Shown piece by piece: positions 1-6,470 of a stretch of 7,493 nucleotides of DNA. Position 1 is the stretch's first letter. The number at the start of each line of letters is the position of its first letter. A program made the position numbers and the translations under genes. Where the stretch lies: contig QNBZ01000057.1 of assembly GCA_003644295.1 (NCBI GenBank), forward strand, positions 1-7,493, written 5' to 3'. The stretch comes from Planctomycetota bacterium (lineage in GTDB: Bacteria > Planctomycetota > Phycisphaerae > Sedimentisphaerales > Anaerobacaceae). Under the pieces are notes generated by a model, which was not told where the DNA came from, did not search any database, and saw only the letters and a program-made list of their open reading frames with translations.

Positions 1-27
1 AAAGTGGGGTCTTAATGGGGCCGGAAA
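1..27 (+). promoter_or_regulatory. Weak sigma-28-type (FliA) promoter candidate for flagellin
   Basis: GCCGGAAA at 20-27 resembles the flagellar sigma-28 -10 box (GCCGATAA), with two mismatches. AAAG at the very window edge (1-4) could be the end of a TAAAG -35 box. The spacing is about one base longer than the usual 11 nt, and the first base of the -35 lies outside the window. A poor sigma-54 alternative also exists (GG at 8-9, GC at 20-21), but the surrounding bases do not fit. This is offered mainly because a flagellin gene follows 35 nt downstream. Confidence 0.28.
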
Positions 28-47
28 ATCAATAAGTAAGTTTTATT

Positions 48-53
48 AAGGAG
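48..53 (+). promoter_or_regulatory. Ribosome binding site of flagellin
   Basis: AAGGAG lies 8 nt before the ATG at 62. It is the strongest Shine-Dalgarno in the window, as expected for a highly translated filament protein, and it fixes the flagellin start. Confidence 0.85.
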
Positions 54-61
54 CAAAAAAC

Positions 62-880
62 ATGTTAGCAATTAAGAACAACCTTATGTCGGTAAATGCG
101 GCTCGACATTTGGGCAACAGTTACGACGCTTTGTCCAAGTCTGTCGAACGGCTTGCCTCTGGCCTGCGTATTAACAGCGCAAAGGACGATGCAGCCGGAC
201 TGGCGGTTCGCGAGTTGATGCGGGCAGACATTGCCGTGGTGCAACAGGGTGCTCGTAACGCACAGGATGGTATCAGTATGCTGCAAACTATGGAAGGTGC
301 TTTGGCAACGATTGACGATATGCTGGTGCGTATGCAGGCCCTGGCCGAGCAAGCTGCTACGGGGTCGTATTCTTCTGCCCAGCGGACCATTATGCACAAC
401 GAGTTCGATGAACTGAGGCAGGAAATCGACCGTATCGCCACCTCTACAAAGTTCAACGGTATCAGTATGCTCGATGATACCAGTACCTATTCTATCCATT
501 TTGGTGAGTTGACTTCCGACAAGATTGACATCACCGGCAGCATTATGACCAGCGCTGCAACTGGTCTTGCTCTTACAGGGCTGGCTATCGACGGCACAAG
601 CTGTGCCAAGACCGCTTTGACAACTCTTGATGCCGCAATTGGCACCAAGGATACCGCTCGTGCGAAGTTCGGTTACAAGATGAACCGTCTTGAAGGCACC
701 GTGAATGTGCTCAACATTCAGGCCGAGAACCTGCTGACAGCAGAATCTCGTGTGTCTGATGTCGATGTGGCTACCGAAATGGCAAAGATGACCAGAAACC
801 AGGTGTTGGCACAGGCCGGTATTTCGATGTTGGCACAGGCAAACTCAATGCCTCAGATGGCGCTGTCGCTACTCAGATAA
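62..880 (+). CDS. fliC: Flagellin, compact type (272 aa)
   Basis: This is the structural subunit of the flagellar filament, exported through the flagellar type III apparatus and polymerised outside the cell. Residues 1-139 form the conserved N-terminal D0/D1 region, with the typical NNLMSVNAARHL start and the SGLRINSAKDDAAGLA block. Residues 189-272 form the C-terminal D1/D0 region (ESRVSDVDVATEMA block, ending in SLLR). Only about 49 residues (140-188) separate them, so the outer D2/D3 domains are essentially absent; 17 of those 49 are Ser or Thr. The segment around residues 88-96 and Glu114 matches the TLR5-recognised type of flagellin (Arg90, Leu94 and Glu114 kept), by my own alignment to Salmonella FliC. 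Cys181 is unusual for a flagellin. fliS follows 104 nt downstream. The family call is firm. The symbol could equally be hag or fla. Confidence 0.97.
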   Translation: MLAIKNNLMSVNAARHLGNSYDALSKSVERLASGLRINSAKDDAAGLAVRELMRADIAVVQQGARNAQDGISMLQTMEGALATIDDMLVRMQALAEQAATGSYSSAQRTIMHNEFDELRQEIDRIATSTKFNGISMLDDTSTYSIHFGELTSDKIDITGSIMTSAATGLALTGLAIDGTSCAKTALTTLDAAIGTKDTARAKFGYKMNRLEGTVNVLNIQAENLLTAESRVSDVDVATEMAKMTRNQVLAQAGISMLAQANSMPQMALSLLR

Positions 881-898
881 TTTAGCAACATTGATGAA

Positions 899-914
899 TC
901 CCTGAGAACAGGGA
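899..914 (+). other. Small hairpin after flagellin stop
   Basis: TCCCTG and CAGGGA form a perfect 6-bp stem with an AGAA loop, 18 nt after the flagellin stop codon. No run of T follows, so it does not look like an intrinsic terminator. It could protect the 3' end of an abundant flagellin transcript. Confidence 0.4.
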
Positions 915-926
915 AACGATAACCAC

Positions 927-964
927 GGGGAGATGGCCGTTGCACAAACAACCGCCATCTTCCC
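927..964 (+). promoter_or_regulatory. Strong stem-loop between flagellin and fliS
   Basis: The arms 927-937 (GGGGAGATGGC) and 954-964 (GCCATCTTCCC) pair over 11 bp with one G-U wobble. After a single C-C mismatch, 939-942 (GTTG) pairs with 949-952 (CAAC), leaving a 6-nt loop. No U-tract follows. The structure ends 8 nt before the fliS Shine-Dalgarno. It may lower fliS expression relative to flagellin by partial termination, RNA processing or stabilisation of the upstream message. The role is inferred; the pairing is directly visible. Confidence 0.65.
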
Positions 965-984
965 ATTGTAATGGAGCAATTATT

Positions 985-1344
985 ATGGACGGAGTCTCAG
1001 CATATCAGGAAACAGCGGTTAGCACACAAAGCAAAGGTCGACTTATAGTTATGCTCTACGATGGCGCAATTAAATTTATGAAACTGGCGATTAGGGAACT
1101 GCAAGCGGGTAACTATGGCGAAAAAGGCCTGTACATAAACAAGGCCCAAGACATAATCAACGAGCTTAATGCTGTCCTTGATATGGATGCCGGTGGTGAA
1201 ATAGCGTCCAATCTTCGCAAGCTCTACTGTTTTATGAGTAACCGCCTTTCCCAGGCCAATCTGAAGCGTGACAGCCAAATGATTCAGGAAGTAATCACTC
1301 TGATGGAAGAACTCAATCAGGGTTGGAAAGCTGTCAGCAACTAA
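985..1344 (+). CDS. fliS: Flagellar export chaperone FliS (119 aa)
   Basis: FliS binds the C-terminal D0 part of newly made flagellin in the cytoplasm, prevents premature polymerisation and delivers it to the export gate. The N-terminus has the family's hallmark AYQ (residues 6-8) followed by Ser/Thr-rich residues, then RLIVMLYDGAIKFMKLAI, the first helix of the four-helix bundle. The length matches the usual 120-135 residues. I chose the ATG at 985 because GGAG at 973-976 sits 8 nt upstream and the protein then begins right at the conserved region. A TTG at 940 would add 15 residues without family character and would start inside the stem-loop at 927-964. It lies directly behind flagellin, the classic fliC-fliS arrangement. 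No fliD is present in the window. Confidence 0.95.
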   Translation: MDGVSAYQETAVSTQSKGRLIVMLYDGAIKFMKLAIRELQAGNYGEKGLYINKAQDIINELNAVLDMDAGGEIASNLRKLYCFMSNRLSQANLKRDSQMIQEVITLMEELNQGWKAVSN

Positions 1345-1362
1345 AAATTGTATCCCCGCCCA

Positions 1363-1386
1363 CCGATCCGCCGAAGGCGGACTCGG
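1363..1386. terminator. GC-rich hairpin after fliS, possible terminator
   Basis: TCCGCC (1367-1372) and GGCGGA (1376-1381) form a perfect 6-bp stem around GAA. CCGA (1363-1366) and TCGG (1383-1386) extend it after a one-base bulge. It lies 19 nt after the fliS stop. The downstream sequence is AT-rich (AACTATTATATTAC) but has no real T-run, so intrinsic termination on the + strand is doubtful. Read on the - strand, the centre is a C(UUCG)G tetraloop, an exceptionally stable RNA fold. It could also be a dispersed intergenic palindrome. Confidence 0.4.
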
Positions 1387-1471
1387 AACTATTATATTAC
1401 AGACACATAATCCGACAAGTTGGGATTGATTTGTTGTTGAAATATATCAAGTGTTCTGTTAAGGTTTCCTG

Positions 1472-3184
1472 ATGATGAAATCTGCACTTAACGCTGATGT
1501 TGTGCCGGAGTTCCTTGTTAGCGCTAGGGCTGCTGTTGAGGATGGACAGATTGACAGGGCCGCTGGTCTTATTGACGCTCATGCAATCGAAGTTGTTCGG
1601 CAGATGCTGGATAAGGACCCGTCCCGGACTGACGTCGTATTTACACTTGCGATGGTATTATGGAAAACCGGACGGGTGAAGAGAGCCAAAGAATGGTACA
1701 AAAAGCTCCTGGAGTGGTCTCAACAAGTCGGGACTGTGTACGACAAGCTGGGATGTCTCTGCCAGTTCACAGGGCGTATGTCTGAGGCCGTACAATATCA
1801 TAGAAAGGCCGTAGAGGCAGAACCCGCTCGGCCGGAACTTCGGGCCAACCTTGCCAGAGTATTGATGGAAACAGGCAAAATGCAGCAGGGCATTGATATG
1901 TTGCGGAAAGCCGTGGAAGAGATGCCTGAGAACGCACAGGTGCATTCTAACTTTCTGTTTCGCCTTCATCATAGGTCGGAACTGAATCCTCAATCGCTTT
2001 TTGATGAACACAGACGATGGGGTTCTCTTCACGCGCCTATAGGCCGTGCCAAAACATCTCACAGCAATTCTGTCGAGCCGGACCGCCAGCTCAAAGTCGG
2101 TTATATTTCACCTGATTTTCGCAGGAATTCGGTTGCGTATTTTTTTGAGCCGCTTCTGGACGGACACAACCGCAGGGAGGTGGAAGTTTATGGATATGGA
2201 AATGTTGAATTCCAGGACAAATTTACCCAACGGCTTAAAGATAAGTTTGATTACTACCGGAATATTCATGGTCTTGGTGAAAGGGCTGTTGCCGAATTAG
2301 TCGAACGAGACGGAATAGATATTCTGGTGGACCTTGCCGGGCATGTGGGGGACAATTGTCTCGGAGTAATGGCTTATAAGCCGGCTCCCGTCCAGGTTAC
2401 CTACCTCGGATACCCGGATACAACCGGCGTTCAGGCAATTGATTATCGTTTGACGGACGCCCTGGCAGATTCGCCGGAGTCGCAAAAGTTTTATACCGAA
2501 GAGCTGGTTTTTCTGCCGGATGGGTTTCTTTGCTACAGACCTGCCGACTTTGCTCCGCCGGTAGCGCCGCTGCCGGCTGACAAGAACGGTTACATAACTT
2601 ACGGCTCGTTCAATAATAGCTGCAAGATAAACGATGTTATTGCGGAACTCTGGGCCGATGTCCTAAAAGCCGACACTGATTCGCGGCTTCTGCTGAAGCT
2701 CAAAGGTGGCCAGGAGCGGGGGATAAAAAGCCATTACCTTCGGCTTTTTGAGCGATTTGGAATCAGCAGAGACAGAATAGTTCTCTACGGCTGGAAATCT
2801 CCTGCTGAGCATTTGAAACTGTACGGACAGGTGGACATCGCTCTGGATACTTATCCGTATAATGGTGCTACGACAACCTGCGAGGCGCTCTGGATGGGCG
2901 TACCGACTGTCTCGTTAGTTGGAAACTGCCACGCCTCCAGGGTTGGGTTGAGCATACTGACTCGCGTAGGGCTGGAGTTTTTTGCGGCCTCGACTCGCCA
3001 AGAGTATATTGCCAAGGCCACGGCGCTCGCCGCCAATCGTCAGGCCCTTGCCCAGATTAGGACTTCGATGCGTGCGCGCGTAGCTGCCAGTGGCTTGTGT
3101 TATGCAAAAGGGTTCGCACGCAGTCTGGAAACAGCTTATCGAAAAATGTGGCGCCGATGGTGTCAGGATACACGTTATGGATAA
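1472..3184 (+). CDS. TPR-containing OGT-like glycosyltransferase (GT41), likely flagellin-modifying
   Basis: This is predicted to transfer a sugar, by family GlcNAc from UDP-GlcNAc, to Ser/Thr of a protein in the cytoplasm. Residues 1-50 are helical. About three TPR repeats follow (roughly 52-85, 86-119, 120-153), then the Glyco_transf_41 domain to the end. Family blocks visible are KVGYISPDF (about 208-216), DILVDLAGH, the PAPVQVTYLGYPDTTG block, ALDTYPYNG (457-465), TTTCEALWMGVP and HASRV (487-491). Lys385 in FNNSCK aligns with the UDP-binding catalytic Lys of OGT (human Lys842). Asn219 stands where His is usual (human His498). It follows flagellin and fliS, which points to flagellin as substrate by inference; other protein targets are possible. 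The first of two adjacent ATGs was used. AAGG at 1461-1464 is a modest ribosome binding site. The 3' end overlaps leuS. Confidence 0.9.
   Translation: MMKSALNADVVPEFLVSARAAVEDGQIDRAAGLIDAHAIEVVRQMLDKDPSRTDVVFTLAMVLWKTGRVKRAKEWYKKLLEWSQQVGTVYDKLGCLCQFTGRMSEAVQYHRKAVEAEPARPELRANLARVLMETGKMQQGIDMLRKAVEEMPENAQVHSNFLFRLHHRSELNPQSLFDEHRRWGSLHAPIGRAKTSHSNSVEPDRQLKVGYISPDFRRNSVAYFFEPLLDGHNRREVEVYGYGNVEFQDKFTQRLKDKFDYYRNIHGLGERAVAELVERDGIDILVDLAGHVGDNCLGVMAYKPAPVQVTYLGYPDTTGVQAIDYRLTDALADSPESQKFYTEELVFLPDGFLCYRPADFAPPVAPLPADKNGYITYGSFNNSCKINDVIAELWADVLKADTDSRLLLKLKGGQERGIKSHYLRLFERFGISRDRIVLYGWKSPAEHLKLYGQVDIALDTYPYNGATTTCEALWMGVPTVSLVGNCHASRVGLSILTRVGLEFFAASTRQEYIAKATALAANRQALAQIRTSMRARVAASGLCYAKGFARSLETAYRKMWRRWCQDTRYG
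3165..3168 (+). promoter_or_regulatory. Ribosome binding site of leuS inside the upstream gene
   Basis: AGGA lies 8 nt before the ATG at 3177, within the last codons of the glycosyltransferase. It decides the leuS start and, with the 8-nt overlap, suggests translational coupling. Confidence 0.65.
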
Positions 3185-5747
3185 GAAAAAGGGACGGTAT
3201 AATTTTAACGCAGTAGAAAAGAAGTGGCAGCAGTTCTGGCAGGAGCACAAAACTTTCAGGGCAAGGGACGACGATAAGTCCATACCCAAATACTATGTGC
3301 TCGATATGTTTCCATACCCAAGCGGCCAGGGTTTGCATGTCGGCCATCCGGAGGGTTATACCGCCAGTGATATAGTCGCACGGTATAAGCGGATGAAGGG
3401 TTTCAATGTCCTGCACCCTATTGGCTGGGATGCGTTCGGATTACCGGCCGAGCAGTATGCCGTCAGCACCGGCGCCGACCCTAAAGAGACAACTCAAAAG
3501 AACATTGATAATATCCGCCAGCAAATCAAGGCACTGGGTTTTAGTTACGACTGGGACAGGGAAATCAACACTACCGACCCGAACTATTACAAGTGGACAC
3601 AGTGGATCTTTCTGAAATTTTTTAATAGTTATTTTGACGAAACCGAGCGAAAAGCCAAACCGATTGAACAGTTACCGATTCCAGCTGGCTTGAGTGAAGC
3701 TGAAAAACAGAAGTACGTAAATGCTCATCGCTTGGCCTACGAGGCCGAGGTGCCGGTCAACTGGTGTCCGGCTCTGGGGACGGTTCTGGCAAATGAGGAA
3801 GTGGTCGGCGGGTTGAGCGAGAGGGGCGGACATCCGGTAGTCAGAAAGCCGATGCGACAATGGATGTTGCGAATAACAAAATATGCCGAGAGATTGCTCG
3901 AAGATTTAGACGAGGTGGATTGGCCGGAATCAATAAAAAAATTGCAAACCGACTGGATAGGGAAAAGTATCGGGGCAGAAGTTAATTTCAAGGTAGATGG
4001 TTTTGACGAGGATATTTGGGTCTTTACCACTCGGCCGGACACTTTGTTTGGCGCTACATATATGGTCATTGCGCCTGAACACCCGCTTGTAGATAAAATT
4101 ACAAGTGAGCAGAGAAGAAAAGCCGTTCAGAAATATCGTGAACGAGCCGCCCGTAAGAGCGATTTGGACAGAACTGATTTGGCTAAAGAAAAAACCGGTG
4201 AACCAATAGGCGCTTACGCAACAAATCCGGTCAATGGTGAAAAGATTCCTATCTGGGTCAGCGATTATGTTTTGCTCAGCTATGGCACAGGTGCGATTAT
4301 GGCGGTGCCGGCACACGATGAGAGGGATTTTGAATTTGCAAAAAAGTTCAACCTTCCGATTATTCCGGTTGTTGAACCGCAGGACAGTGAACAATCAGAA
4401 TTGGTCAAGCAGGGCAAGTTGTGTTTTGTTGGCGATGGCAAAGCGATTAACAGCGGGCGGTTCGATGGTTTATCAACGGCTGAATTCAAAGAGAAAATCA
4501 CAAACTGGCTTGAGGAAAATGGTCTCGGCAGAAAAGCTGTAAATTACAAACTGCGCGACTGGCTTTTCAGCAGGCAGCGCTACTGGGGTGAGCCGTTCCC
4601 GATTTTGCATACTGAAAACGGGAATGTTATCGGGCTTTCCGAAGAGGATTTGCCTTTGGAGCTGCCGGTGGTTAAAAATTATAGACCTTCGGATACGGCT
4701 CAGTCACCATTGGCCAATGTTGACGATTGGGTCAATGTTGTGCTGCCAGACGGCTCAAAAGCCAAGCGTGAAACAAACACAATGCCTCAATGGGCCGGAA
4801 GTTGCTGGTATTATCTGCGATACCTTGACCCCAATAATAACCAGCGAATCTGCGATACGGAAAAGGAAAAATACTGGATGAGTGGCGGAGGGGTTGATTT
4901 GTATGTCGGCGGAGCTGAACATGCCGTTCTGCACCTTTTGTATGCCCGATTCTGGCATAAGTTTCTTTACGACCTTGGCTACGTTAGTACCAGAGAGCCG
5001 TTCAAGAAACTTGTTAATCAGGGAATGATTCTCGGTCAAGACGGCCAGAAAATGAGCAAGTCACGGGGCAATGTGGTCAACCCCGATAAGGTAGTCGCTG
5101 ATTATGGAGCTGATTCGATGCGGCTTTACGAGATGTTTATGGGGCCTCTGGAGGCGACGAAGCCCTGGAATATGCAGGGGGTGGAAGGTGTGCATCGGTT
5201 CCTGCAGAAAGTTTGGCGAATGGTGGTGAACGAAGATACCGGAGAGCTTATCGAGGCCATAAAAGAAACTCAAGCTGATGAGCCGACGCTGCGGTTACTG
5301 AATCAGACAATAAAAAAAGTTGGTGATGATATCGAAAGTTTCAGTTTTAACACGGCGATAAGCGCAATGATGATTTTTGTAAATCACCTCGGCAAACAGC
5401 CGGTCAGGTCCAAATCGGTTATCGAGAAGTTTATTTTAATTCTTTCTCCGTTGGCGCCTCATATTGCCGAAGAACTTTGGGAAAAATTGGGTCATAAGGA
5501 TACGCTGGCTTACGAGAGCTGGCCCGAATACGATGAGGGGCTTATCAAAGAAAAAGAAATCGAATTGGCCGTGCAGGTCAACGGCAGGATAAGGGACAGA
5601 ATAGTTATTGCTGCCGAGGCCGACGAGGAGCAGATAAAGCAGAAGGCGTTAAGTAGTGAGAAAGTAACCGCTGCTATAGCCGACAAAGAACTGAAGAAAA
5701 TTATTGTTATCAAATCCCGACTGGTAAATATAGTCTTGTCAATTTGA
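3177..5747 (+). CDS. leuS: Leucyl-tRNA synthetase (856 aa)
   Basis: This cytoplasmic class Ia synthetase charges tRNA-Leu with leucine and hydrolyses mischarged products. The HIGH signature appears as HVGH at residues 54-57 after YPSGQGL. The CP1 editing domain shows the threonine-rich TTRPDT motif at 284-289 and AHDERD at 379-384, with the invariant editing Asp. The KMSKS loop is exact at 625-629. The C-terminal anticodon-binding part (PLAPHIAEELWE) and the terminal tRNA-contacting domain (VQVNGRIRD, then RLVNIV) are complete, and the length is normal. The ATG at 3177 was chosen for its AGGA site and because MDKKKGRYNFNAVEKKWQQFW matches the usual start. An in-frame TTG at 3090 would add 29 unrelated residues. 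The start overlaps the preceding stop by 8 nt, leaving no room for a T-box leader. The last two residues and the stop lie within an inverted repeat of the downstream element. Confidence 0.98.
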   Translation: MDKKKGRYNFNAVEKKWQQFWQEHKTFRARDDDKSIPKYYVLDMFPYPSGQGLHVGHPEGYTASDIVARYKRMKGFNVLHPIGWDAFGLPAEQYAVSTGADPKETTQKNIDNIRQQIKALGFSYDWDREINTTDPNYYKWTQWIFLKFFNSYFDETERKAKPIEQLPIPAGLSEAEKQKYVNAHRLAYEAEVPVNWCPALGTVLANEEVVGGLSERGGHPVVRKPMRQWMLRITKYAERLLEDLDEVDWPESIKKLQTDWIGKSIGAEVNFKVDGFDEDIWVFTTRPDTLFGATYMVIAPEHPLVDKITSEQRRKAVQKYRERAARKSDLDRTDLAKEKTGEPIGAYATNPVNGEKIPIWVSDYVLLSYGTGAIMAVPAHDERDFEFAKKFNLPIIPVVEPQDSEQSELVKQGKLCFVGDGKAINSGRFDGLSTAEFKEKITNWLEENGLGRKAVNYKLRDWLFSRQRYWGEPFPILHTENGNVIGLSEEDLPLELPVVKNYRPSDTAQSPLANVDDWVNVVLPDGSKAKRETNTMPQWAGSCWYYLRYLDPNNNQRICDTEKEKYWMSGGGVDLYVGGAEHAVLHLLYARFWHKFLYDLGYVSTREPFKKLVNQGMILGQDGQKMSKSRGNVVNPDKVVADYGADSMRLYEMFMGPLEATKPWNMQGVEGVHRFLQKVWRMVVNEDTGELIEAIKETQADEPTLRLLNQTIKKVGDDIESFSFNTAISAMMIFVNHLGKQPVRSKSVIEKFILILSPLAPHIAEELWEKLGHKDTLAYESWPEYDEGLIKEKEIELAVQVNGRIRDRIVIAAEADEEQIKQKALSSEKVTAAIADKELKKIIVIKSRLVNIVLSI

Positions 5748-5905
5748 CTGACTTTTTAGTTGTCATGCTGAGCAAAGCGAAGCATCTGGCTTTACGACAG
5801 AGTTAAACCGTATTTTAACTGTGAGATTCTTCACTACGTTCAGAATGACAGGGCTTGTATGTTTTTACTATAGCAACTTTTTTATACAAAAGTCAGTCAA
5901 GTTGA
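5739..5905. mobile_element. MITE-like non-autonomous element at the leuS 3' end
   Basis: The 18-nt arms TCAATTTGACTGACTTTT (5739-5756) and AAAAGTCAGTCAAGTTGA (5888-5905) are inverted copies matching at 17 of 18 positions; the one difference still allows G-U pairing. They enclose 131 nt without an ORF but with a second nested palindrome (5761-5850). Total length is 167 bp. The left arm contributes the last two leuS codons and its TGA stop. I see no convincing target-site duplication next to the arms and no transposase, so a mobile origin is inferred. A large transcript-end structure is the alternative. Confidence 0.45.
5761..5850. repeat. Imperfect palindromic intergenic repeat
   Basis: The 27-nt arms 5761-5787 (starting TGTCATGCTGAGC) and 5824-5850 (ending CAGAATGACA) are inverted copies matching at 21 of 27 positions. 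Inside them, AGTTAAA (5801-5807) and TTTAACT (5814-5820) form a further perfect 7-bp stem with a 6-nt loop. From memory, the TCAT-CTGAGC-AAGCGAAG type of sequence is a common dispersed intergenic palindrome in many bacterial genomes; I cannot check this here. It lies in the spacer between leuS and the CYTH gene. Confidence 0.7.
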
Positions 5906-5936
5906 GTAAATAGAAAATCGAAAATAGTAAATAGAA
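5905..5936 (+). repeat. Short A-rich direct repeat before the CYTH gene
   Basis: AGTAAATAGAA occurs at 5905-5915 and again at 5926-5936, a 21-nt period. The intervening bases (AATCGAAAAT) are also A-rich. The second copy ends 3 nt before the ATG at 5940. A related block precedes the next gene (6466-6481). Confidence 0.7.
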
Positions 5937-5939
5937 TTG

Positions 5940-6470
5940 ATGTGTATCGAAATTGAAGCAAAGCTGAAAGTTGACTCGTTACAGAATATAACGGAGAAGC
6001 TAACTGAACTCGGCGCCGAATTTTTAGAAGAGCAGTTGCAGACAGATTACTATTTTGATGATGCAGACAGAACCCTAACTGGAAGCGACCGGTGTCTTCG
6101 GCTGAGACGACAATTAGTTGGTCGGGATAAGCAAGTATTTCTAACTTATAAGGGCGCCAAAGAAAAGGACGACTTCAAAAAAAGACGGGAAATAGAAGTT
6201 GAAATTAAAGATGCCGATTCGATTGAGAAGTTGCTTTTGGCTCTTGGGTATGACAAAGCGTTGGTTTTTGAAAAGAAGCGCCTAGTATGGAAACTCGGCG
6301 GCTGTGAAATTGCCCTCGATGAGTTGCCTCTGTTGGGTTGTTTTGTGGAAATAGAAGGGACGGACGACAAAAAAATCGCTGATGTGCAGAAAACTTTAGG
6401 ATTGACAGATTCACCGCACATAACAGAAAGCTATGCGTCCTTGATGGCGAAAAAAACAAATAGTCAATAG
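5940..6470 (+). CDS. CYTH-domain protein, CyaB class IV adenylate cyclase / ThTPase type (176 aa)
   Basis: This belongs to the CYTH triphosphate-tunnel family, which uses divalent metal to act on triphosphorylated substrates; known members make cAMP from ATP or hydrolyse thiamine triphosphate or tripolyphosphate. The N-terminal ExExK signature is Glu4, Glu6, Lys8. YYFD (37-40), RCLRLRR (51-57), TYKG (69-72), RREIEVEI (82-89), KKRLVW (112-117) and VEIEG (136-140) supply the alternating acidic and basic residues of the tunnel, all seemingly intact. ELPLLG before VEIEG is typical of the CyaB subgroup, but substrate cannot be told from sequence alone. I chose the ATG at 5940; a TTG directly before it adds one residue. 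No Shine-Dalgarno is visible; an A-rich block shared with the next gene lies upstream. The stop is 12 nt before the lipid kinase gene, so the two are probably co-transcribed. Confidence 0.9.
   Translation: MCIEIEAKLKVDSLQNITEKLTELGAEFLEEQLQTDYYFDDADRTLTGSDRCLRLRRQLVGRDKQVFLTYKGAKEKDDFKKRREIEVEIKDADSIEKLLLALGYDKALVFEKKRLVWKLGGCEIALDELPLLGCFVEIEGTDDKKIADVQKTLGLTDSPHITESYASLMAKKTNSQ

Noticed and set aside
65..499. 144-codon open frame on the - strand inside the flagellin gene
   Set aside because: It lies wholly opposite a clear flagellin gene, has no recognisable domain or ribosome binding site, and its composition mirrors the coding strand.
940..984. TTG start extending FliS by 15 residues
   Set aside because: The start would be buried in the stem-loop at 927-964, the added residues do not resemble FliS, and the ATG at 985 has a well-spaced GGAG.
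1409..1427. AATCC/GGATT inverted repeat before the glycosyltransferase gene
   Set aside because: Only 5 bp with a 9-nt loop, easily due to chance.
3090..3176. Upstream TTG start for leuS
   Set aside because: It would add 29 residues not typical of LeuRS and extend the overlap with the previous gene to 95 nt; the ATG at 3177 has its own AGGA site.
3060..3176. T-box or leader regulation of leuS
   Set aside because: The region directly upstream is coding sequence of the glycosyltransferase, leaving no space for a leader.
3930..4394. 154-codon open frame on the - strand inside leuS
   Set aside because: Antisense to the intact editing domain of leuS; the translation shows no family features.
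5855..5889. TTGTAT / TATACA as a -35/-10 promoter for the CYTH gene
   Set aside because: The spacing is about 22 nt, too long for a sigma-70 promoter, and the two hexamers are parts of a short inverted repeat.
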